A DNA stretch of 64,000 nucleotides from NCBI GenBank assembly GCA_030615865.1, contig JAUWYK010000002.1, positions 1-64,000 of the forward strand, written 5' to 3'. The translations under genes were made by a program, and so were the position numbers. Origin of the DNA: Dehalococcoidia bacterium (lineage in GTDB: Bacteria; Chloroflexota; Dehalococcoidia; Dehalococcoidales; JAUWYK01). This document shows, in pieces, positions 1 through 7,518 of this stretch (position 1 is the first letter of the stretch; each line of letters starts with the position of its first letter). The notes under the pieces are model-generated. The model ran no database searches and was not told the origin of the DNA. It worked only from the letters and a program-made list of their open reading frames with translations.

Positions 1-528
1 CTTCCTGGTTGGCGCCGGTAGCTCCCGGCCTTTCTCCAATATACCACGCCCCCGCAGTTCGTCTAGTGCCCTACGTATCCGCGCAATGTGTGCCGCCTCA
101 GCTTTCAGACTCGGAAGAATGCCCAAGGCTTTGAGCCCATCAACGATACGAGGGAGAATGCCGACAACCCCCTCTAGTGGAATGCCTATCGAGGCGGCAG
201 CGCCCATAGCTTCTCGCCACTCTGGCTGGCGGTTTTGAAACTCAATATGCGTGATACCTCGCAGTACCGGCACAAACTCTTTTCCGCTTTCATGGGCTCG
301 GACAACTTCTTTCGTGACCTGGCGAGAGCCGACCGAGTGCGGGGATATTACCACGACAACGGCTTTGGCTTGCTCAACCGCCTGCCCTGTTTGTATCAGG
401 TAGGAGGGCCCAGGAATGCTATCGACCTCATAACACCACGTCGTGTAACCCGCCTGTTCCAGGCCAAGGGCGATTTCCAAAGCGACCTCAGCATCTTCTT
501 CCACATGGGCGATGAAAACGTCACTCAT
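1..528 (-). CDS. TIR-domain protein, C-terminus beyond the left edge
   Basis: An open minus-strand frame runs from an ATG at 528 to the window edge without a stop (176 codons seen). The product begins MSDVFIAHVEEDAEVAL and continues with QAGYTTWCYEVDSIPGPSY, AVVVVISPHSVGSRQVTKEV and a VPVL strand near residue 90. This is the order of a bacterial TIR fold (residues 1-95); E34 in the WCYE segment is a candidate NADase glutamate, not confirmed. Residues 130-176 look helical and charged and lead into an unseen C-terminal part, often a TPR or effector region in such proteins. A Shine-Dalgarno AGAGGA lies 6 bases upstream of the ATG. The gene follows the broken RyR-domain gene by 45 bases, so both were probably one transcript. 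Bacterial TIR domains commonly consume NAD or make cyclic ADP-ribose signals in antiphage defence; that role here is inferred. Confidence 0.8.
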   Translation of the reverse strand, partial: MSDVFIAHVEEDAEVALEIALGLEQAGYTTWCYEVDSIPGPSYLIQTGQAVEQAKAVVVVISPHSVGSRQVTKEVVRAHESGKEFVPVLRGITHIEFQNRQPEWREAMGAAASIGIPLEGVVGILPRIVDGLKALGILPSLKAEAAHIARIRRALDELRGRGILEKGRELPAPTRK

Positions 529-573
529 TGGCTTCCTCTTTCGTTGCCTCGGAGTCTAATTGCCACACAGTCA

Positions 574-843
574 CTAGGATTCGCCACTGCTTCGTTGTCG
601 ACAAAATTGCTGGTGGATTTCCAGCCTAACCTTGGCCAGAAATTCTGGTATCTTGCGCACCAGCTCTCTATCCCACTCCTTCACATCCTTAGAAAGTTCA
701 GACCAACTTATAAGATAAGGGCTGGTCTTCTTGATTATATCTCTCCTCTCACCCCATGTCTACCCGTCAAGAAGCCGCTCAACATTCCATCGGGCGTGCT
801 CTATTTCTGCCATAATTTCGACCTCATCTTCAGTGAATATCAT
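574..843 (-). pseudogene. RyR-domain protein interrupted by one in-frame TAG
   Basis: Minus-strand reading from the ATG at 843 gives 90 codons with one TAG at codon 28 (762-760) and a terminal TAG at 576-574. Before the TAG it reads EIMAEIEHARWNVERLLDG; after it comes TWGERRDIIKKT, ISWSELSKD, EWDRELVRKIPEF and LAKVRLEI. This is a complete ryanodine-receptor (RyR) domain pattern: HxRWN, LxGW, GERRD, W-x2-L, DR-x-x-V-x-x-IP. The TAG falls where the domain normally has Trp after LL-x-G, so a single G-to-A change (TGG to TAG) explains it. Other genes in the window end in TAG, so stop-codon reassignment is unlikely. It may be a recent pseudogene, a strain variant or a base error. Upstream stop codons leave no longer in-frame start. 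Confidence 0.72.
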
Positions 844-1053
844 CGGCAGGCAGATGCGATGACATCAATCCAGTTTTGCAGCAGTTCCAGGGCGCTGAAA
901 CCACCGCAGGAGGGTTACAATCAAGGCCAGTGTATCGACAACTCAGATTATGCTCCTTTTTATATATGTGGGTCATAGCAGAGGACACAAAACGCTAATT
1001 TGTGTGGCATGGATTAACCTAGTTTATTATAGAGGCGGCAGACCGGTAAATAC

Positions 1054-1082
1054 TTGACGCTAACGACTCCTTATTATATTAT
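1054..1082 (+). promoter_or_regulatory. Sigma70-type promoter before the Zn-ribbon/AOR cluster
   Basis: TTGACG (1054-1059) and TATTAT (1077-1082) are 17 bases apart, giving a start near 1089 and a leader of about 45 bases ahead of the AAGGAGG site at 1121-1127. The remaining sequence between the RyR gene start (843) and 1136 shows no convincing gene; a 47-codon minus-strand frame beginning MTHIYKK was judged non-coding. Confidence 0.6.
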
Positions 1083-1135
1083 GAGCTTTGGACATCTCAC
1101 TTAAATAGCCGTCTGTTAAAAAGGAGGAAGGCACA

Positions 1136-1390
1136 TTGAACCAGGAAACAGCAGCCGAAATCACAGCCAAAGGTAGAACCACAGGGGCAGTGAGGTGCAT
1201 GAACTGCATGGAGAGGATTACACCCCCAAAGGGGTCACAAACATATAAGTGCCCTCACTGTAGCTTTGAGTGGCGCATAACCTGGTTATGGCCAGACTTT
1301 CCCAGGATAAGGGGACCAGTTTGGAGTGTAAACAGGCAGTTGACCGTGGAAGCCACAGCTAAAACTAAAAAGAAAGGGCGTAAGAAGTAG
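1136..1390 (+). CDS. small zinc-ribbon protein of unknown function
   Basis: Codes for 84 residues from a TTG start with a strong AAGGAGG site 8 bases upstream. Two CxxC pairs, CMNC (residues 21-24) and CPHC (about 39-42), form an apparent zinc-ribbon knuckle; the C-terminus is a basic tail (KTKKKGRKK). It ends 2 bases before the aldehyde oxidoreductase start and is clearly co-transcribed with it. Such a protein could assist assembly or act as a small nucleic-acid- or protein-binding factor, but no family was recognised. Pairing with the aldehyde oxidoreductase is the only functional clue. Confidence 0.7.
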   Translation: MNQETAAEITAKGRTTGAVRCMNCMERITPPKGSQTYKCPHCSFEWRITWLWPDFPRIRGPVWSVNRQLTVEATAKTKKKGRKK

Positions 1391-1392
1391 AT

Positions 1393-3300
1393 ATGGCTCT
1401 AAGTAGAAAGATAGCTTATATTGATCTAACTACAGGTAAAATCGAGACAAAGCCCATCCCCATCGAGGTGCGAAAGAAGTTCCTCGGTGGTAGAGGGCTG
1501 GATATGTATTTGATGTATAACCATATAAAGCCGGGGGTTGACCCCCTGGGACCGGATAATGTGGCGTTGGTTAGCGCCGGGGTTCTGGTCGGTACCCTAG
1601 CCTCTGCCTCTGCCAGAACCCATGTTGGTGGCAAGTCGCCGCTTACCGGCTATGTCGCTAGTACCAATATGGGTGGTTTCTTTGCCCCTGAGCTAAGATG
1701 GGCTGGCTTTGACCATCTGGTAATAAAAGGAAAGGCGGCAAAACCAGTCTATCTTTGGATTCACAACGGTGAAATTGAAATAAGGGATGCAGCAAACATC
1801 TGGGGAAAGGATATCAGTGAGACTCGAGAAATTATTCGGGAAGAACTAGGCGATAGAGATATAAAGGTATTAACCATTGGTATAGCTGGTGAAAATCTGG
1901 TGAGGTATGCCAATGTCATGACCGGGCTTAAGAATGCTGGGGGCAGGACAGGGACGGGTGCCATCCTTGGCTCCAAAAACCTCAAGGCCATAGCAGTGAG
2001 AGGTACTATGGATATAAAGATAGAGCACCCCGTTGAAGCCCTAGAATATGATAAGCATGTAATTGACCAGATAGTCGCGGCCAAGGTATCTAAGACACAG
2101 GGCAGATTAGGCACGCCATTCATCTGGGGAGCAACTAATTCGTGGGGCGGAATCAGGACTAGAAACTTCCAGACTAATCAATTTGAGTATTGTGATGCTA
2201 TTGAGCCTGAAGAGATTGACAAACATGTGAGCGGCTATGCCGGTTGTTTTGGCTGTCAGGTTCACTGCCGAGCCAAATATGTTATTCCATCAGGTACCTA
2301 TGCTGGGGTTTATGATGAGGGGCCGGAATATACCGTACAGGGTGCCTTAACCGCAGAGCCAGGGTGTGCAGACATGGTTGCTCTTTTAGCAGGTAGTCAC
2401 CTATTGAATGTATATGGTATAGATTGCCTAGAGGCAGGCAGCATGATTGCCTGGGCAATGGAACTATATGAAGCGGGAATCCTCACTGATAAAGATACCG
2501 GTGGTTTAGAACTAAGGTTTGGCAATGCTGAAGCACTTATTGAGATGGTACACCGTATTGCCCGAAGAGAGGGACTGGGTGATATCTTGGCTGAGGGACC
2601 ATTGAGAGCAGCTGAAAAGATAGGCAAGAACGCAATTAAATACCTGGTGCATGTCAAGGGGATGAGCAACCTTCACTCAGATGAGAGAGCAACACCAGCC
2701 CTGGCTCTGGGTATCGCCACTGCCTCCAGGGGTTCCGACCACCTGAGAAGCCGACCAGCAATTGACCTTTACGGGTTGCCAGAGCCAGTGCTGAGAAGGA
2801 TATATAGTCAGCCAGTTCCCTATGATGGTCCGCTAACCTCACATTGGCAAGACTACGAGGGGAAAGCATGGCCGGTAAGATGGCAAGAGATGTGCTTTGA
2901 GGCAGTGGATTGCCTTGGTATATGTAAGTATCACACCATATTCCTTGGACCAAACTTCCCCAATTTTGAAGAATGGTCTCGGCTACTTTACCTCAATACT
3001 GGATTAGAGTTATCACCGCTTGATATCTGGAACGTTGCTGACAGGTGTTATACTATAGAAAGGCTATTCAACATCAGGGAAGGACTAACCAGAAAGGATG
3101 ACTGGTTGGTTGACCGATACTATGACGAGCCAACTACACGAGGCGTACCTGCCGCTTGCGGCAAGACGATAGATAGAGAAAAGTTTACCAAGATGATAGA
3201 CGAATACTACGAGCATCATGGCTGGGATGAGAACGGAGTTCCCCGTCCGGAGACCCTAAAGAAGCTGGGCATAGATAAAGAGCCATCCCATATGCTCTAG
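1393..3300 (+). CDS. aldehyde:ferredoxin oxidoreductase family tungstoenzyme
   Basis: 635 residues, the usual length for the family. It would oxidise aldehydes to acids (or run in reverse) at a bis-tungstopterin site, passing electrons to ferredoxin in the cytoplasm. The N-terminal pterin domain (about 4-210) carries GGRGLD, ARTHVGGKSPLTG and GxAGENLVRYA. The [4Fe-4S] ligands are C285-x2-C288-x3-C292 (CFGCQVHC) plus distal C511 in D506-C-L-G-I-C, matching the family's D-x2-G-x-C motif. It lies between a Zn-ribbon gene and a four-cluster ferredoxin, followed by LUD/FeS and CCG proteins. The exact substrate cannot be read from the sequence; members include AOR, FOR, GOR and the BamB subunit of benzoyl-CoA reductase. 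A dedicated ferredoxin partner suggests a multi-subunit form. Confidence 0.9.
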   Translation: MALSRKIAYIDLTTGKIETKPIPIEVRKKFLGGRGLDMYLMYNHIKPGVDPLGPDNVALVSAGVLVGTLASASARTHVGGKSPLTGYVASTNMGGFFAPELRWAGFDHLVIKGKAAKPVYLWIHNGEIEIRDAANIWGKDISETREIIREELGDRDIKVLTIGIAGENLVRYANVMTGLKNAGGRTGTGAILGSKNLKAIAVRGTMDIKIEHPVEALEYDKHVIDQIVAAKVSKTQGRLGTPFIWGATNSWGGIRTRNFQTNQFEYCDAIEPEEIDKHVSGYAGCFGCQVHCRAKYVIPSGTYAGVYDEGPEYTVQGALTAEPGCADMVALLAGSHLLNVYGIDCLEAGSMIAWAMELYEAGILTDKDTGGLELRFGNAEALIEMVHRIARREGLGDILAEGPLRAAEKIGKNAIKYLVHVKGMSNLHSDERATPALALGIATASRGSDHLRSRPAIDLYGLPEPVLRRIYSQPVPYDGPLTSHWQDYEGKAWPVRWQEMCFEAVDCLGICKYHTIFLGPNFPNFEEWSRLLYLNTGLELSPLDIWNVADRCYTIERLFNIREGLTRKDDWLVDRYYDEPTTRGVPAACGKTIDREKFTKMIDEYYEHHGWDENGVPRPETLKKLGIDKEPSHML

Positions 3301-3332
3301 TATCGTAACATTCTGCTAAGGAGGACTACTTC

Positions 3333-3830
3333 ATGGCCAAAGTGTTAATGATAGATTACGAAAAATGCACCGGCTGCCGATTGTGTGAGCTGGTATGTTC
3401 CGTTCAACACGAGGGGGTAAGCAACCCGGCTCGAAGCCGAATAAAAATAGTCAAATGGGAAGGGGAAGGGCGATACGTCCCCATGACCTGTCAGCAATGC
3501 CTATTAGCTCCGTGCCAGGCAGTATGCCCGGTAAAGGCCGTCTCCCGAGACGAATCGCTAAATAGAGTGGTGGTGGATTATGACATCTGTATTGGCTGCC
3601 GGATATGTGTTGCCGCCTGTCCGTTTGGGGCTATAGGGTTTGATATTCTAGCCAGCAAGGTAATCAAGTGTGATTTCTGTGACGGCGACCCGCAATGCGT
3701 CAGGTTCTGCGATGTAGAGGCGATACAGTACGTTGATGCCGCTGAGATTAGCGGTGTAAAGCAGTTAGCCGCTGCAGAAAAATTCACCGCTATCCTGCAG
3801 AAGGTCGCTGCTGCTATCGCCAGTGTATAG
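3333..3830 (+). CDS. four-cluster ferredoxin-like electron-transfer subunit
   Basis: 165 residues with four cysteine groups: C12-T-G-C15-R-L-C18-x3-C22, CQQCLLAPCQAVCP (about 53-66), CIGCRICVAACP (about 87-98) and CDFC with later cysteines around 115-130. This is the DmsB/HycB-type layout for up to four [4Fe-4S] clusters. No membrane segment or signal peptide is seen, so it should act in the cytoplasm. It starts 32 bases after the aldehyde oxidoreductase with AAGGAGG upstream and is the likely direct electron acceptor or relay from that enzyme. Confidence 0.88.
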   Translation: MAKVLMIDYEKCTGCRLCELVCSVQHEGVSNPARSRIKIVKWEGEGRYVPMTCQQCLLAPCQAVCPVKAVSRDESLNRVVVDYDICIGCRICVAACPFGAIGFDILASKVIKCDFCDGDPQCVRFCDVEAIQYVDAAEISGVKQLAAAEKFTAILQKVAAAIASV

Positions 3831-3855
3831 GCTACCAGATTCGGCTGACGGACTA

Positions 3856-3894
3856 AATTCATTGGGGTGTCTTACTAAGATGCCCCAATGAATT
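3856..3894. promoter_or_regulatory. Long perfect hairpin between ferredoxin and LUD/FeS genes
   Basis: AATTCATTGGGG (3856-3867) is the exact reverse complement of 3883-3894, and an inner 4-bp stem (TCTT/AAGA) closes a 3-base loop. There is no T-run after the stem, so it is more likely a transcript-stabilising or partial-termination element inside the cluster than a full terminator. Confidence 0.6.
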
Positions 3895-3911
3895 AATGGC
3901 AAGGCATTGAG

Positions 3912-5213
3912 ATGAGCACGGATTTACCCATCTGGATAATGGAGCCAGAACAAACTGAAAAAAGAGATTTATCTGCCAGGAAGCTATTTGAAGGTGGTCA
4001 GAAGGCAGCTCATATCCCGGAGACGGCTAGTATTGATGAGCTTGAACAGCAGCTTAAGAACGTTCGGCAATATGCTCAAGCCAATATAAGCTCGCTTGTT
4101 GAGGAACTCAAAACGAGTCTGGCCGAGAAATACCCAAAGGTAAAGGTAAAATCAGCAGTGGATAATGTTGATGCCGTGACCTATATTGCCAAAATTTCAG
4201 ACGGGGCAAGCACGGTATCAATCAATAACTCCAGTATCGTCACTCAGGAATTAAAACCAGGGCTAATAGATAATGGGTTTACGGTTATCAATTCTTATGT
4301 CAACGAGTTTGAGATTAACAAGAAGGAAATCCGTGATTACTGGGACCTCCCCCAGCTACTTGATAAGAACCTCAGGGCAACCTTTGACACTGCCATAAAA
4401 ATGGCTGGCCTCCCCGATGTAGAAACCAAGAAATACCTGGCAGTCCTCGGGGTAAATGCCATAGCCGCCGAGAATAGTACCGTGTTCTTCTTAGAGCATT
4501 TCTCCAATATCCATAAAGATTTGCGGCAGGCAAGCAAGGTTATCCTCGTCGTTGGTCTAGATAAGATTGTCAAAACAAGGCAGGAGGCTGCTTTCCAAAC
4601 CCAGTGTATGGGTATATTTGGTATGGAAAATATTCTCCTCGGTATTGAACCAAAACCAAGTGGAATGCCAGCGATAGATGAGCTACCACTGCCACCAAGC
4701 GATAAGGAACGGGAGCTCCACCTAATCATCCTTGACAACGGGCGAATCAGGCTACTTGAGGGTAAATTCCGGGACTTATTCTTATGCATTGGTTGCCGGG
4801 CATGTAACAAGCACTGCCCTATCCGCCACTCCTTTACTGATGTTGACTACATCTGGACACCAAGGAATTACCTCAACCAGTTTTTATATGGAACCGGCAG
4901 GGCTATTGATGTCTGCCTCCATTGTGAAGCCTGCCACATTGAGTGTCCGGTAGATATTGACCTTCCCTACCTGATGTGGCAGGCAAAGATAGACTATATC
5001 ACCCAGTACGGGACATCATTTAGGCATAAGATGCTGGGCAGGCCAGAGGTACTGGCTAAGCTGGGCACCATCGCTGCCCCTATTGCCAACTGGATGATGG
5101 GACTGAAGCTGGTAAGAATCCTGATGGAAGTTATCACCGGCGTAGATAGAAGAACCAATCTACCCACCTTCCATTCCCAGACATTTAGACGGTGGTTTAA
5201 GAAACATGGCTGA
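3912..5213 (+). CDS. LUD-domain iron-sulfur protein (LutB-like)
   Basis: 433 residues. The first 280 or so form a LUD domain as in LutB/YkgF, with SDGASTVSINNSSI and FLEHFSNI segments. Two ferredoxin motifs follow: C292-I-G-C295-R-A-C298-x3-C302-P and C335-x2-C338-x2-C341-x3-C345-P. No signal peptide is seen. In LutABC-type systems a LUD/FeS protein works with a CCG-domain protein in lactate oxidation; here the partner is the next gene, which overlaps by 8 bases. Position after the aldehyde oxidoreductase and ferredoxin suggests an electron-transfer branch of that enzyme rather than lactate use, since no LutC-like third gene is present. That reading is inferred. Confidence 0.85.
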   Translation: MSTDLPIWIMEPEQTEKRDLSARKLFEGGQKAAHIPETASIDELEQQLKNVRQYAQANISSLVEELKTSLAEKYPKVKVKSAVDNVDAVTYIAKISDGASTVSINNSSIVTQELKPGLIDNGFTVINSYVNEFEINKKEIRDYWDLPQLLDKNLRATFDTAIKMAGLPDVETKKYLAVLGVNAIAAENSTVFFLEHFSNIHKDLRQASKVILVVGLDKIVKTRQEAAFQTQCMGIFGMENILLGIEPKPSGMPAIDELPLPPSDKERELHLIILDNGRIRLLEGKFRDLFLCIGCRACNKHCPIRHSFTDVDYIWTPRNYLNQFLYGTGRAIDVCLHCEACHIECPVDIDLPYLMWQAKIDYITQYGTSFRHKMLGRPEVLAKLGTIAAPIANWMMGLKLVRILMEVITGVDRRTNLPTFHSQTFRRWFKKHG

Positions 5214-5943
5214 TGATTTGATAGCTAACAAAAAGGTGGCTTATTATAGCGGTTGCTTTGCCAACTACTACTATCCGCAAGTAGGCGAAGCTACGATAAA
5301 GGTTCTCCACAAGAACGGGATAGAGGTGATTGTGCCTGACCAAGTATGCTGCGGACTACCGATGATAGCTAAGGGGAATACCAAAGGAGCATATAAAAAC
5401 ATGGCATTTAATACCAAGGTGCTTAGCCGGTTAGTATCAGATGGCTATGCCCTGATAACCACCTGCTCCAGTTGTAGCTTGTTCCTGAAGCAAGACTACC
5501 CACGGCTACTGGGTAGTGAACCAGCAAAGCAGGTATCGCAAAATCTATATCACATCACGGAATATCTGCTCAAGTTACATGAAATAGGTCAGTTGAATAC
5601 TGACTTTCGCCCGATACCCCAGACCGTTTTCTACCACACCCCGTGTCACTTGAGAGGTCAGGAAATTGATAGTCCGACGGTTAAGATGCTACAGTTAATC
5701 CCGGGCATTACCATAAAGAAGATTAGCGAGGAGTGCTGTGGTATGGGCGGTGCCTATGGCTATGAGAAGGCGAACTATGAACTATCCAAGGAGATAGCCG
5801 GTAAGCTATATAGTGAGATAGAAGAAAATCCCACCGACCGGATAGTAACTGATTGTGGTGGCTGTAGGCTGCAAATTGAAGCTGGCACCGGGCTTAAGGT
5901 AGACCACCCCATGATATTGCTCAAAGAAGCCTATGGTTTATAA
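5206..5943 (+). CDS. CCG-domain protein (LutA/HdrB-like)
   Basis: 245 residues with two CCG-type cysteine sets: YYSGCFANYYYP near residue 14 with C48-C49-G, and HTPCHLRG followed by C177-C178-G. Such domains bind the non-cubane clusters of HdrB or serve in LutA and GlpC. The start overlaps the LUD/FeS gene by 8 bases, which implies translational coupling. With that protein it makes an HdrBC-like pair, so a soluble electron-transfer or bifurcating complex with the aldehyde oxidoreductase is possible. It could instead be a stand-alone hydroxyacid oxidase component. The length is typical for a single-unit LutA (about 240 residues). Confidence 0.85.
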   Translation: MADDLIANKKVAYYSGCFANYYYPQVGEATIKVLHKNGIEVIVPDQVCCGLPMIAKGNTKGAYKNMAFNTKVLSRLVSDGYALITTCSSCSLFLKQDYPRLLGSEPAKQVSQNLYHITEYLLKLHEIGQLNTDFRPIPQTVFYHTPCHLRGQEIDSPTVKMLQLIPGITIKKISEECCGMGGAYGYEKANYELSKEIAGKLYSEIEENPTDRIVTDCGGCRLQIEAGTGLKVDHPMILLKEAYGL

Positions 5944-5968
5944 ATTTGAACCCATAGCCCAAAAGGTA

Positions 5969-5997
5969 TTGACAACTCGGGCAACAAGGAGTATAAG
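5969..5997 (+). promoter_or_regulatory. Promoter of the left TRAP operon with long leader
   Basis: TTGACA (5969-5974), a 17-base spacer and TATAAG (5992-5997) predict a start near 6004. The leader to 6190 is about 185 bases, far longer than needed. It contains a very strong ribosome site (AAGGAGGAGG, 6121-6130) followed by ATG-AGA-TAA at 6134-6142, a two-codon minigene, and a second site (AAGGAGG near 6178) for dctP. Confidence 0.6.
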
Positions 5998-6189
5998 TAT
6001 AGGAAATATCTGAACAACCTAGCGAGACAAAGGGAGATAGAGAGTTAACAATAGGAAAAGACGCACCGCCTTGGTTTTTAGATAAAGTTAACCGTGAGTT
6101 TAGGTAGCTGAAAATAAGCAAAGGAGGAGGTAGATGAGATAACACTTAATATTCCGCAGAGCAAAGTCTTATTAACTAAGGAGGAATAA

Positions 6190-7344
6190 GTGAAAAAGAA
6201 AAGGTTACTAGTATTATTGGGTAGCGTTTGTCTGGTTTTAGTATTGGTAGCTTGTGCTGCGCCAGCACCAGCCCCACCGACACCGACACCAACACCAACA
6301 CCAACACCGACGCCGACACCAACGCCGACACCGCCAGAGGTATTCGAGCTAAAAATAGCTAATTACTTTCCTCCCCCGGCAAAGCAGTCTATGCTTTTAG
6401 AAGAATTCGGCGCCGAGCTAGAAAAGCGCACCGATGGTCGGGTGAAGTTTGATTACTATGCTGGCGGCGCATTGCTTAAAGCTCCGGCGATGTTTGACGG
6501 GGTAATTACCGGAATTGCTGATATAGGCTACTCCCATGTTTATTACACCCCAGGTCGCATGCCCGTTACCGAAGCTTGCGGTATGCCTGTGGTCTATCCT
6601 AGTGCCTGGGTAGGTTCTCAAGTTGTCAATGACTTCTACCAGCAATTTAAGCCGAAGGAATTTGATGAGGTGCATGTGCTCTGGATGAATAGCAGCAACC
6701 CTTGTCTCGTTATCTGTGCCAAGCCAGTGCGCAAGCTGGAGGATTTGAAGGGGGTAACAATAAGAGCCCCCGGGGCCGCAGGTGATATTATTGCAGCACT
6801 AGGTGGAACCCCGGCGCCGACACCAATGATGGAGGTTTATGATGCGATAGCTAAAGGTACGATTGATGGGGTGTTTACCCCCTATGAGACACTTAAGACT
6901 TTCAAGTTTGCTGAAGTTGTAGATTATACCACCATAAGCTGGCAAATTGGTATTATCTACCCCTTTTATGTGGTGATGAACAAGGACAGCTATGATAAGC
7001 TTGGGTTGGTGCCAGAGGTTAAAGGGATCTTCGACGAGCTTTGTGGAGAGTATAAGGAGCGATGGGCCTTGATGTGGAACGAGATAGATTTCGCAGGAAA
7101 GGAGTTTGCCTTAGAGCAGGGTGTAGAATTCATTGAGTTATCCCCAGCCGAGGCGGCCAGGTGGAAGGAAGCTGTCGAACCGGTAATAGAGGACTATGTA
7201 AAAGACATGGTGGGTAAAGGGTTTTCCGAGGCAGAGGTTAGAGGCTGGATTGAATTCCTGCGGGAGCGAATTGACTACTGGACGGCAAAGCAGATAGAAT
7301 GGCACATCCCGTCACCAACTGGTCCTCCAGAGATGAGGCCGTGA
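6190..7344 (+). CDS. dctP: TRAP transporter substrate-binding lipoprotein (DctP)
   Basis: 384 residues from a GTG start with AAGGAGG 7 bases upstream. A lipoprotein signal peptide ends at the lipobox LVAC (cysteine near residue 22). A Pro/Thr-repeat tether follows (about 28-50). The rest is a DctP fold: FELKIANYFPPP, GGALLKAPAMFDGVITGIADIGYS, the conserved IRAPG (family arginine for the carboxylate) and a C-terminal helix-rich part. The protein is expected on the outer face of the membrane, delivering organic acids to DctQM encoded downstream. Its ligand is unknown. A second homologous TRAP set lies at 59818-62848. Confidence 0.92.
   Translation: MKKKRLLVLLGSVCLVLVLVACAAPAPAPPTPTPTPTPTPTPTPTPTPPEVFELKIANYFPPPAKQSMLLEEFGAELEKRTDGRVKFDYYAGGALLKAPAMFDGVITGIADIGYSHVYYTPGRMPVTEACGMPVVYPSAWVGSQVVNDFYQQFKPKEFDEVHVLWMNSSNPCLVICAKPVRKLEDLKGVTIRAPGAAGDIIAALGGTPAPTPMMEVYDAIAKGTIDGVFTPYETLKTFKFAEVVDYTTISWQIGIIYPFYVVMNKDSYDKLGLVPEVKGIFDELCGEYKERWALMWNEIDFAGKEFALEQGVEFIELSPAEAARWKEAVEPVIEDYVKDMVGKGFSEAEVRGWIEFLRERIDYWTAKQIEWHIPSPTGPPEMRP
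6274..6334 (+). repeat. Pro-Thr codon repeat in dctP
   Basis: CCGACA/CCAACA/CCGACG hexamers encode about ten Pro-Thr pairs just after the lipid-anchored cysteine. The tract is a spacer between membrane and binding domain and is prone to slippage, so its length may vary among strains. Confidence 0.8.
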
Positions 7345-7376
7345 TATCATGAACAGGCTGACCTCCTGAGGGAGAA

Positions 7377-7497
7377 CCTCCAACAGTTGGGGGAATAAGG
7401 CTCGTGAACTTGGGGGCTTAAGATTGATAGCCTGATTGTCTATCAATCTACTTTGCTACCCTAGGGCGGGTGCGGGGGCTTTGCCCCTACACCCGCC
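7377..7497. promoter_or_regulatory. Three successive hairpins between dctP and dctQ
   Basis: Stem 1: CCTCCAA (7377-7383) with TTGGGGG (7387-7393). Stem 2: AGATTGATAG (7421-7430) with CTATCAATCT (7440-7449), perfect. Stem 3: GGCGGGTG (7465-7472) with CACCCGCC (7490-7497), with an inner GGGGC/GCCCC stem and TTT loop. This 174-base gap has no gene. The structures could protect the dctP part of the transcript or reduce read-through, raising binding protein over permease. Confidence 0.6.
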
Positions 7498-7518
7498 GAA
7501 GCTGATGAGTGAGGCTTA

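Noticed and set aside
235..978. A 247-codon plus-strand frame at the left edge
   Set aside because: It lies opposite the TIR and RyR frames, whose protein motifs are clear; no ribosome site or family match on the plus strand.
850..990. A 47-codon minus-strand frame beginning MTHIYKK upstream of the RyR gene
   Set aside because: Cysteine-rich odd composition, out of frame with RyR, no recognisable domain.
3912..5943. A lactate utilisation operon (LutABC)
   Set aside because: The order is LutB-like then LutA-like with no LutC-like gene, and the pair is tied to the aldehyde oxidoreductase cluster.
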